The position numbers were made by a program, and so were the translations under genes. From positions 1,550,001-1,614,000 of the forward strand of contig NZ_CP043633.1 of the NCBI RefSeq assembly GCF_012974865.1: DNA of 64,000 bases. The letters run 5' to 3'. The stretch comes from Nonlabens sp. Ci31 (GTDB lineage Bacteria > Bacteroidota > Bacteroidia > Flavobacteriales > Flavobacteriaceae). The notes beneath the pieces are model-generated. The model made no database searches. It saw only the letters and a program-made list of their open reading frames with translations, and was not told where the DNA came from. Every line of letters starts with the position of its first letter. Position 1 is the first letter of the stretch. Below, one piece after another: positions 55,165 through 62,745 of the stretch.

Positions 55165-55779
55165 ATGAGTCGTGTCCCGATAGCCACTGGGATTGAGTTT
55201 TTTGAATATGGAATATGGAATATGAAATATCGAATATCGAAAATAAACTCGAAATGAAAAGCAGCTTCCCTTTGCGCTGCACTGAGCCTGTCGAATTGGG
55301 AAGGTAGGATGGGAAAACAGATCGGGAATCAATTTCAGGATGACAAAAACAGATGCTGCATCAAGTGCGGAAAAACAATTTAAAATAAATGTCAGTTCGA
55401 GCGCAGTCGAGAACCTTTGCTTATCGAGAAAGACACCAACAGATCGGGAATCAAGTTCAGGAGGACAAAAATAGATGCTGCATCAAGTGCGGAAAAACAA
55501 TTTAAAATAAATGCCAGTTTGAGCGATAGTCGAAAACGATTATGTAACGAGAAAGATCAGCGATTTTTGATTTGTTTACTCAGATGGAAAATTTTGAATT
55601 TTGAATATCGATCAAGGAATAATGAATTTGAACTCGAACTCGAACTTGAAAAAAGGAGTAAAAAGCCTTCCCTTGAGGGAAGGGTGTTGGGATGTTGATG
55701 AGATGGAAAAAGCTATAAATAGATTCCGCATCGAGTGGGGAATGACAGAATAAATAACTAATAAACGATAATTGACAAC
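55165..55779. repeat. Repeat-dense intergenic region
   Basis: No gene. It contains a CTTCCC...GGGAAGGTAGGATGGG hairpin (55265-55316), a ~122-bp direct repeat (55319-55440, again from 55441) including GCATCAAGTGC copies and TTCGAGCGCAGTCGAG-type copies, GAATATGGAATATGGAATATG short repeats near 55203, a GAACTC/T hexamer run (55628-55648), another CTTCCC..GGGAAGG hairpin (55667-55686), and ATTCCGCATCGAGTGGGGAAT (55723-55743). Confidence 0.85.
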
Positions 55780-57129
55780 TTGGAATTCCTAACCCAAATA
55801 GCAACCTTACAGTGGCTGCTCATTATCATCAGCAGTGTGGTATTTTTTATACTGGCACCTTATGCTAAAGATGTAGCGACCTTTTTTAAGGCGCAGCATA
55901 GAGGTAAGCAGCCTAGTATGTTCATGCTTACGGGCAGTTTGATCATCTCTTGGATATTTGCCAAAAGCATTACCAATGCGGCAAATCTAGGTTTGGAGTT
56001 TGGTCTGGTAGGTGGAGTGGCTTATGCAGGTTATTATTTGTCCTTTGTGGTTGCTGGAATTATTATTTATCAGCTGCGTACTCAAGGCGGTTATACCAGC
56101 ATCCATCATTTTTTAACCGACAAATACGGAAGAAGAGCCGTTGGTTTGTTCTCTATTTTGATCAGTTTTAGATTGTTCAATGAAGTCTGGTCCAATACGA
56201 TGGTGATCGGAACCTATTTTGGCGAAATGGGAAGTACCGCTTATTACGCCGCTATTGTTGTTTTTACATTAATGACACTTGCCTATACGTTAAAAGGAGG
56301 TTTAAGCAGTTCTATTTTTACCGACCTCATTCAAATGGTACTGTTTTCTATTTTATTGGTCATCATTCTAGCCGTCATCTTTGCAGAGCCTGAAGTGCAT
56401 GTAGGCGAAATGATTACCTCTGGAACTTGGTCTATGGAATTGGGCTTGAATTTGTTTTTTGCTGCTATTTTACAAAGTTTTAGTTACCCTTTTCACGATC
56501 CAGTATTGACTGACCGAGGCTTTATCACAAGTCCTAAAGTTACTCGTAAGAGCTTTCTTTGGGCAGCTGTTTTAGGAGGTATTTGTATCGTACTTTTTAG
56601 TCTGGTAGGTGTCTATGCACAACAAGCAGGATTAAAAGGGCAAGCCGCTGTTGCCGTAGCTAAGAAACTAGGCGTTGTCTTATTATTGATCATTAACTTT
56701 ATAATGATTACCAGCGCAGCAAGTACGCTAGACAGTACGTTTTCTAGTTTTTCAAAATTACTGACCATAGATTTAAGACTGGGAAAAACAGTCTCTTTTG
56801 GCAGAATAATGATGGTACTCGTTGCTGTTTTGGGTACCATCCCCGTATTCTTAAATGCCGAGATCTTAAGCGCTACCACTATAAGTGGTACTATGGTGAT
56901 AGGACTCACTCCCGTATTTATTTTATGGAAAATGAAAGTGCCACAAATCAGTTATTTTTTGTCCGTATTTTGCGGACTCATTTTTGGCGGATTGCTCATT
57001 TTTGAATGCTTTCCAAACAGTCTTCTATTTACCACAGGAAAATATGCATCACTTTTATGGATCAATGTTTACGGGATACTTATGAGTTTCCTCTTATACT
57101 TAATACCCACATGGATAAAAAAATTATAG
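55780..57129 (+). CDS. Sodium:solute symporter family protein
   Basis: A 449-aa inner-membrane protein with about 13 hydrophobic helices in SSS-family (LeuT fold) order. Recognisable segments: SLIISWIFAKSITNAANLGL (TM2 region), TLKGGLSSSIFTDLIQMVLF, FSYPFHDPVLTDRGFITSPK, and TSAASTLDSTFSSFSKLLTI (TM9 region carrying the Na+-site Ser residues). It imports an unknown solute with Na+. The start is TTG at 55780; no earlier ATG is available. It overlaps the downstream phosphoesterase-like gene by 19 bp. By context it may carry the product of the SusC/D pair across the inner membrane. Confidence 0.9.
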   Translation: MEFLTQIATLQWLLIIISSVVFFILAPYAKDVATFFKAQHRGKQPSMFMLTGSLIISWIFAKSITNAANLGLEFGLVGGVAYAGYYLSFVVAGIIIYQLRTQGGYTSIHHFLTDKYGRRAVGLFSILISFRLFNEVWSNTMVIGTYFGEMGSTAYYAAIVVFTLMTLAYTLKGGLSSSIFTDLIQMVLFSILLVIILAVIFAEPEVHVGEMITSGTWSMELGLNLFFAAILQSFSYPFHDPVLTDRGFITSPKVTRKSFLWAAVLGGICIVLFSLVGVYAQQAGLKGQAAVAVAKKLGVVLLLIINFIMITSAASTLDSTFSSFSKLLTIDLRLGKTVSFGRIMMVLVAVLGTIPVFLNAEILSATTISGTMVIGLTPVFILWKMKVPQISYFLSVFCGLIFGGLLIFECFPNSLLFTTGKYASLLWINVYGILMSFLLYLIPTWIKKL

Positions 57130-57935
57130 ATTTAGGTAAAAAATCAGGCAAAATGCTCCTTTTTGGTGGTGTTTACAGCAATTTACAGGCCCTTTCCAGC
57201 CTGACACAAATGGCACAAGAATACCATATTCCACCAGAAAACTGTATTTGTACGGGGGATATCATCGGTTATTGTGGGCAGCCGCAAGAAACTTTAGATA
57301 AGTTTAAAGACTGGGGAGCACACAGTATTTTAGGAAATGTAGAAATCCAATTGCGAGATGATGAAGAAGACTGTGGTTGTGATTTTACGGAAGGATCTCG
57401 TTGTGATGGATTTAGTGAGATTTGGTACGCTTTCGCGAAAGCGAACCTACACTCCAATACCAGAGATTTTTTCAAGTCCCTACCAGATCATATTAGATTT
57501 GATTATGCGGGCAAGAAAATAGGAGTCGTACACGGAAGCTACGATCAGGTTTCCCAATTTGTATTTAAATCTACCGATTGGCAGGAAAAACAAGCCAGTC
57601 TAGCTGCTTTACAAGCTGAGGTAATCATCGCAGGACATTGTGGTTTGCCATTCGTAGATCAACAAGAAGATCAACTCTGGCTCAATGCAGGAGTGATAGG
57701 CATGCCGGCAAATGATGGAAACAGCGAGACTTGGGCGATGCTTATAGATGATGCTAACGGCTTTGAATACAAGCACATTCAATTGTCCTACGATTACCTA
57801 ACTGCTATAGAAGAAATGAAGAAAAATCACCTTCCACAAGAATATGCACAGACCTTAGAAACTGGGATTTGGGATAACATGGAGATTTTGCCAGAAGAGG
57901 AGCGATTGCTTCAAGGGAAAAAATTTTATCTCTAA
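57111..57935 (+). CDS. Metallophosphoesterase-fold protein with lost metal ligands
   Basis: A 274-aa protein of the YfcE/MJ0936-like calcineurin fold. Fold motifs can be aligned: KMLLFGGVYSNLQAL where D-x-H-x-N-L is usual (Asp to Gly, His to Tyr), CTGDIIGYCG (Asp kept), LGNVEIQL (Asn kept, next residue changed), VVHGSYDQ (His kept), and IIAGHCGLPF in place of G-H-T-H-x-P (second His lost). A Cys-rich loop CGCDFTEGSRC lies at ~residue 85. It may be inactive or use an altered metal site. The ATG at 57111 overlaps the symporter end. Palindrome copy 13 reads AFAKA. Confidence 0.8.
   Translation: MDKKIIDLGKKSGKMLLFGGVYSNLQALSSLTQMAQEYHIPPENCICTGDIIGYCGQPQETLDKFKDWGAHSILGNVEIQLRDDEEDCGCDFTEGSRCDGFSEIWYAFAKANLHSNTRDFFKSLPDHIRFDYAGKKIGVVHGSYDQVSQFVFKSTDWQEKQASLAALQAEVIIAGHCGLPFVDQQEDQLWLNAGVIGMPANDGNSETWAMLIDDANGFEYKHIQLSYDYLTAIEEMKKNHLPQEYAQTLETGIWDNMEILPEEERLLQGKKFYL
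57428..57443. repeat. Palindrome copy 13, in the phosphoesterase-fold gene
   Basis: CGCTTTCGCGAAAGCG read as AFAKA. Confidence 0.95.
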
Positions 57936-58037
57936 ATAGACCTTCCTCAGATACAATTCACTGTTAAATGCTAACAGAATAAGGTTTTAGATCAAATTTG
58001 CATAGCATATAAAAGCAATTTAAATCTTAATTTAGGC

Positions 58038-58841
58038 TTACTTCTTACGCAAATGAATATTAAAACTAATCCCTATATAATCACCACTTAAGGTAGTGTC
58101 GCTTTCAGATCTTTCTGATACTGCAAGGTTATCCACCACATACTGTCCTTCATAATATCTAATTAATGAATTTTGATAAATAAAGTTCAATTGATATAAA
58201 GCTGGCTCAGTCATATAATAAATACCAGGTGAAATAATGAGGTTAGGTAAAATCCATGATTGTGTGATATTTTCTGCTCTTATGCCGAAAACTACTCTTT
58301 TATCTTCTAGTGATGTCACAAAGTTTGCTGAAGTAGTATCAGCACTTCCTGGTTGAATCAACGCCAGCATTAAACCGCTTTCTATATTAAAATATAAATT
58401 AGTGTCCAACTGTTTTTTAAACTGCACTAATAAAGGAATATGAAAATTAAATCTAGAGACTCTATAGAGATCTCTTCGTTGAGGTTGAAAAAATGCATCT
58501 TCATTTCTTAATAACAAAGTTGTTTTGTAAACTGGCGTGGACTGGTAATAGATTCCTATTTTGTAAGAAATAGCATATTCTGCTCTTAAAAGTTTTGTAA
58601 AGCCCACACTAAAACCATTTTGAGCTTCGTGATCTAGTACATAAGGTCCAGTAGGGTTCACGTTTTTAGTCGCGTCGTAAGTCATGAAACCCAAATGATA
58701 GCCCCATTTTTTGTACTCTCCAAATTCAGGATATGCTGGCTCTAGCAAATCTTGTGAAGTTGAGAACAACGATGATAATAAAACTGCAAGCAAAATGCTT
58801 GCAGTTTTGAAATTTATATTTAACGATATGTTGGTTACCAT
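58038..58841 (-). CDS. Outer-membrane beta-barrel protein
   Basis: A 267-aa protein with a hydrophobic N-terminal signal (about residues 13-30, ILLAVLLSSLFSTSQ), then alternating amphipathic strands with Tyr/Phe-rich turns, ending YIGISFNIHLRKK. No specific family recognised; a porin-like 12-strand-type barrel is plausible. Its ATG overlaps the stop of the upstream pseudogene (ATGGTAA junction, 58835-58841), which indicates original translational coupling with that secreted lipoprotein. Confidence 0.7.
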   Translation of the reverse strand: MVTNISLNINFKTASILLAVLLSSLFSTSQDLLEPAYPEFGEYKKWGYHLGFMTYDATKNVNPTGPYVLDHEAQNGFSVGFTKLLRAEYAISYKIGIYYQSTPVYKTTLLLRNEDAFFQPQRRDLYRVSRFNFHIPLLVQFKKQLDTNLYFNIESGLMLALIQPGSADTTSANFVTSLEDKRVVFGIRAENITQSWILPNLIISPGIYYMTEPALYQLNFIYQNSLIRYYEGQYVVDNLAVSERSESDTTLSGDYIGISFNIHLRKK

Positions 58842-59883
58842 TGTAAAGAATATGTAGGATGAGGTGCAGTATAATGCCTGTGTTCCCCTTTTATTCCAGT
58901 TAAATTAGGAGCGTAAACTAAACCTCCACCCCAAACGGTGGTTTTAATATCACGACGTCTTTTCTTTTTATAAGTATTGTGTGCTTTTGATCTGTTCACT
59001 GGATCGCTACCACAACTAGTGCTGTATAAGGTAGATACAATATTTACACTCATATGTGTGCGTCGTTCTCTCATTCTACCTCTTCTATGTTTGTAACTAA
59101 TGGACATTTTTTCTTGTTTAGAATAAAGAGGAAAGCTTCTAATTTTTGCTACAAGATCTACTCTGCGATCGCTACTAATATTATCTGATATTTTAGAAGC
59201 TTTCCAAAATCTACAATCTAATGCCTTTGAAACATTTACAGTTACACCTTCTTTATCTTTTAAAGCATCTAGATTATTTTGAGCTAGTAAGCTTAAGTTT
59301 TACACATAGTCTTGTGAAAAAGATACATATCCATCATCCATAGTTTGAAAAGTCTCGTTTCCTATAGCTACTTGCTGTCTATTATTGATTAAGGAAAGTT
59401 CTGATCCAGACCATGCAAATGCAGCATAAGGGCTAGTTCCTTCAAGATTTCCTTCCATGTAAGCCTCATTCATTGCATTAAATGGGATTCTTAATGGATT
59501 TTGAATTCAAGACTGTTCTCAAAGTTGATTTGTGGTACCTGATCATTATAGCCACTTGTAAACTCAAATTCATCTAACTCTTCTTCTCCTAAGCTCTCAT
59601 TTGCAGCCAAAAAAGCGTCGTCATATATTTCTAATTCTTCACTCAGTTGGTTTGCGGTACTATCAAAATGCTCCCAAGAGGCAAATTTCAACATCGTAAT
59701 TACTTCGGTTTGATTTTGAGCTCCTTGAATTGTGAAAGAAATCAAATCAGGTGTATTCGATACAGAAGAACTTTTGTTTTCTGCAGTAGTTGTGATTTCG
59801 TCTTCTACTTCACAGTTAGTTAGAGAAAATGAATAAGAGAGAACTGCACACATAGCAGTCATTCTCAAAAAGTTGTATTTCAC
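58835..59883 (-). pseudogene. Secreted lipoprotein gene broken by a frameshift and a stop
   Basis: The 5' part (59883-59491) encodes a lipoprotein start (SFSLTNC then EVEDEITT) ending early as NSLEFKIH. In another frame the sequence continues IPFNAMNEAYMEGNLEGTSP ... FSQDYV, meets TAA at 59302-59300, then goes on in the same frame (NLSLLAQNNLDALKDKEGV, later MSISYKHRRGRMRERRTHMS) to 58835. Together this would be a ~345-aa protein with a very basic C-terminal half. The two lesions suggest decay, though sequencing error at the first is possible. No family recognised. Confidence 0.65.
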
Positions 59884-60024
59884 CTAGTTGTTTTTAGTTT
59901 AATATAAATCTATTTCAAACTTTCTTATAAAAATTTTATTGAGGTGTAATTTTATGAATTTTTATTATTGTAATTTTAATTACAAAGTTCTATAGAATAA
60001 AATTTAATCAATCACCTAATTCAC
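59884..60024. other. AT-rich spacer
   Basis: Very A/T-rich gap upstream of the small membrane-protein gene; no clear element beyond scattered T-runs. Confidence 0.4.
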
Positions 60025-60195
60025 ATGATCCCTTCTTGGTTTTATAAATTCCTTATCGCCATGTGCGTTATCAGTCTTTGCATCATAGGTTATAAAATAG
60101 CCGATGGCGAGCAGGACCGGAGTTTTATATGGTTTGGTTTTTTGTTTTTAATGGCCATTTGGTATGCCTTAAGGCAATTGCGATCAAAAGATTAA
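60025..60195 (+). CDS. Small membrane protein (56 aa)
   Basis: ATG to TAA gives MIPSWFYKFLIAMCVISLCI, then an IGYKIADGEQDRSF linker and a second hydrophobic stretch (FIWFGFLFLMAIWYALRQ), ending LRSKD. Two TM helices with a short polar loop and a positive end look like a real small membrane protein. It lies 65 bp upstream of the App1-like gene on the same strand. Function unknown. Confidence 0.65.
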   Translation: MIPSWFYKFLIAMCVISLCIIGYKIADGEQDRSFIWFGFLFLMAIWYALRQLRSKD

Positions 60196-60260
60196 ATACC
60201 TAGAAATTTATTAACGTGCATTCCTGAAAACAGTTCGTTTAAATCCATTATTTTCACACC

Positions 60261-61289
60261 ATGGCAATCTTTAAACGCGATCCCTGGATTCTTGATGTTT
60301 ACCGCACCTATAGTGGTGGAAATCACCTGTACCTGCGTGGTCGTGCCTTAGAAGACCAGCCGCTAAAGCATTATGAGCAGCAAACACTTTATCAAACACT
60401 GCGCAATACCTGGCGTACTTTTGCTACCGACGAGATTAGAAATGCACAAGTACGACTCACGCTTTCGAACGGGAAATTATTTGAGGTAAAAGCAGATCAT
60501 GAAGGTTATTTTCTCTTTGATATCAAAACCGATTTCAATTTGCACGAGCTCACTGATAAGGAAGGATACTTGCTTATTAGCGTCGGTTTTGATGAGGATA
60601 ATGCCGCTTTCGCGAAAGCGAAACAACAAAAGCGTCTCAAATTCAATAAGTTTACCGGTGAGACTTTAGTGCCGCCAAAGGATGCTGCTTATGGAGTCAT
60701 AAGCGATATAGACGATACGATCATGCACACGGGGGTGACTAGTTTTTTAAAAATGCGAGTGGCTTTTAACACTTTTTTTAAAAATTACGATCGCAGGTTG
60801 CCCTTAATAGGAGCTGCTAGTTTTTACCAGTTATTGCACCGAGGCCCGTCTTCTGAAGATCAAAACCCCATGTTCTATTTGAGTAATAGTCCTTGGAATT
60901 TATATAAATATTTAGAGAAGTTTCTAGATTTTCATGGGTTTCCTAAGGGGCCTATTTTGCTCCGAGATTTTCCTACTCCATGGGATCGAACGCCAAAATT
61001 AAAAAGATCACATAAGGAAAACGAACTGGTCAATATCCTTAAGCATTACCCACATATGAGTTTTATACTTATAGGTGACAGTGGCGAGCACGATGTGGAT
61101 TATTACAAAGTCGTAGCTCAACGATTCCCGGACCGTATCATGGCTATTTATTTAAGATCTGTAGACCACAAAAAGAAAATGCAACGAGTAAAATCTATTG
61201 CAGACAGTTTTACTATTTGCCCGATGTTGTTAATTAAGGAGTCCAAAGAAGCGGTCGCACATGCCAGAGAGAATGGTTGGATAGTTTAA
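60261..61289 (+). CDS. App1-type phosphatidate phosphatase (DUF2183)
   Basis: A 342-aa protein. The N-terminal beta-rich domain (residues ~1-140) is followed by a HAD-like catalytic domain with DxDxT in YGVISDIDDTIMHTG (~residue 155), ending with FILIGDSGEHDVDYY, the App1/DUF2183 signature. The yeast homologue dephosphorylates phosphatidate; the bacterial role is inferred. A palindrome copy (60605-60620) encodes AFAKA in the N-terminal domain. A hexamer/hairpin repeat module follows the stop. Confidence 0.9.
   Translation: MAIFKRDPWILDVYRTYSGGNHLYLRGRALEDQPLKHYEQQTLYQTLRNTWRTFATDEIRNAQVRLTLSNGKLFEVKADHEGYFLFDIKTDFNLHELTDKEGYLLISVGFDEDNAAFAKAKQQKRLKFNKFTGETLVPPKDAAYGVISDIDDTIMHTGVTSFLKMRVAFNTFFKNYDRRLPLIGAASFYQLLHRGPSSEDQNPMFYLSNSPWNLYKYLEKFLDFHGFPKGPILLRDFPTPWDRTPKLKRSHKENELVNILKHYPHMSFILIGDSGEHDVDYYKVVAQRFPDRIMAIYLRSVDHKKKMQRVKSIADSFTICPMLLIKESKEAVAHARENGWIV
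60605..60620. repeat. Palindrome copy 14, in the App1-like gene
   Basis: CGCTTTCGCGAAAGCG read as AFAKA. Confidence 0.95.
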
Positions 61290-61455
61290 AGAACTCGAAC
61301 TCGAACTCGAACTTGAACTTGAATTTGAACTCGAACTCGAACTTGAAAGCTCCTTCCTTTTAGGGAAGGTTGGGATGGGTGTTGCAGTAATTATAAGGTG
61401 GAGAAAGCTATAAACAGATTCCGCATCAAGTGCGGAATGACAATTGAATAAAAGT
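61290..61455. repeat. Composite repeat module after the App1-like gene
   Basis: A run of nine GAACTC/GAACTT/GAATTT hexamers (61291-61344), then CTCCTTCCTTTTAGGGAAGG and TTGGGATGG, then GAGAAAGCTATAAACAGATT leading into the hairpin TTCCGCATCAAGTGCGGAA (61419-61437) and ATGACA. The same order occurs at 55620-55750. Confidence 0.85.
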
Positions 61456-61532
61456 AGCTTCCACCCTTTAAGGTTTGGGGAAGAAGCATAAAATCAAAAA
61501 TCAAAAATCTTCAAACGTTAATCTTCAATCAT

Positions 61533-62633
61533 TTACCCCAATACCCCTTTCTGCTTATTATAAAAAGCATCGGCTTGTTTTTTTAGGAGCTCTCTAGCTA
61601 TTTTTTTCTTATAGGCGTACAGTTCGTCCTCGTCTGCGATGTCCTTGTAGATCCGGTTGTTTAATTCTTTATCGGTTTGTACGAGTACAGTCTGCTGCTG
61701 TTTTTGCTGGGTGACCCAAGATAGAACCAGGCCTTCTCTCTCTGCAAATTTGTAGTCGTATTCTCCTTTGGGTGATAATAATTTGGCAATTATAGGTGAG
61801 GTTTCAATAGCTAGAAACAATAAGAAGATGAAGAAAGAGGTAATAAAAGGCAATTTATTCAAGGCCTCGATACGTGCCATCAATCCGTCAAAGTTTTCTA
61901 TAATTGGTTGTGAAGCTGCTAGCTGCTCTGTTTTAAGGGTATTTAAGTCGGCTAATTGTAATTCTATGGCTGCTATTTTCTCCGCATTTGTTGTTTTCAA
62001 TTCCTTAAGATCGGCTAGTGCGGCGTCGTGTTTTTCTCGTTTCTCTTTATAGACAGGTCCTTTGCCCAGCTTGTTTGTTCCAGAGGTTCCTTCGGCTTCT
62101 GTGATGTAAGTGGAGTAGAGTGCTTCTACTTCTACTTCTTTTGTGGTGATTTCAGATTTTAATTCTTGTATCGCTTTCGCGAAAGCGGACACCTCAACAG
62201 CAAATAACGCCCCAACTTGCTCTTGATTATTTAAAGTCATCGCTAGTTTCTCCTCCAGTAAAACTTGATTAATTTCTTTCTCAAAAATCTTTAGCTCCAA
62301 GGGTTTTGAAATGACAACAGCGATGATAATTGCCAAAACAATACGAGGAGCAGCTTGCCATAACTCGTTGATTTTACGATCACTTTTCTTGAGTGTAGAA
62401 ACAATATAGCGATCCAGATTAAAGATCAATAAACCCCAGACGAGGCCCAAAGCACTCGCGATCCAGTAGCTATCAAAAACGGTAAATAAGGCATAACTCG
62501 CGGCAATAAACGCCATTAGCGCCGTAAAGAATACCGTTGCGCCTATACCGGCATATTTATTACGCTCGCCAGCGCTGCACTGGTCTAGCAATGGAGTATC
62601 AGCGCCGCTACAAAAGATGAAAAAGGATTGCAT
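61533..62633 (-). CDS. DUF4407 domain membrane protein
   Basis: A 366-aa protein. The N-terminus MQSFFIFCSGADTPLLDQCS is typical of DUF4407. TM helices lie at residues ~27-50, 58-80 and 92-112, a long coiled coil (about 145-250, rich in E, K, L) follows, and a fourth TM sits near 258-280 (LPFITSFFIFLLFLAIETSP). The function is unknown. A palindrome copy (62172-62187) reads AFAKA at the start of the coiled coil. Confidence 0.88.
   Translation of the reverse strand: MQSFFIFCSGADTPLLDQCSAGERNKYAGIGATVFFTALMAFIAASYALFTVFDSYWIASALGLVWGLLIFNLDRYIVSTLKKSDRKINELWQAAPRIVLAIIIAVVISKPLELKIFEKEINQVLLEEKLAMTLNNQEQVGALFAVEVSAFAKAIQELKSEITTKEVEVEALYSTYITEAEGTSGTNKLGKGPVYKEKREKHDAALADLKELKTTNAEKIAAIELQLADLNTLKTEQLAASQPIIENFDGLMARIEALNKLPFITSFFIFLLFLAIETSPIIAKLLSPKGEYDYKFAEREGLVLSWVTQQKQQQTVLVQTDKELNNRIYKDIADEDELYAYKKKIARELLKKQADAFYNKQKGVLG
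62172..62187. repeat. Palindrome copy 15, in the DUF4407 gene
   Basis: CGCTTTCGCGAAAGCG read as AFAKA on the minus strand. Confidence 0.95.
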
Positions 62634-62745
62634 AAGGAGTTGTATATAATTAGGGGTAATTTAATAACGCCTTTTATGCAGAATTGTTACAATCCTTGAA
62701 CCAGAACATCAAATACCATCACTGATTCTATAAATAATGGTTCTT

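Noticed and set aside
57006..57110. Upstream start for the phosphoesterase-fold protein
   Set aside because: It would overlap the symporter by over 120 bp with no conserved residues; the ATG at 57111 fits the fold.
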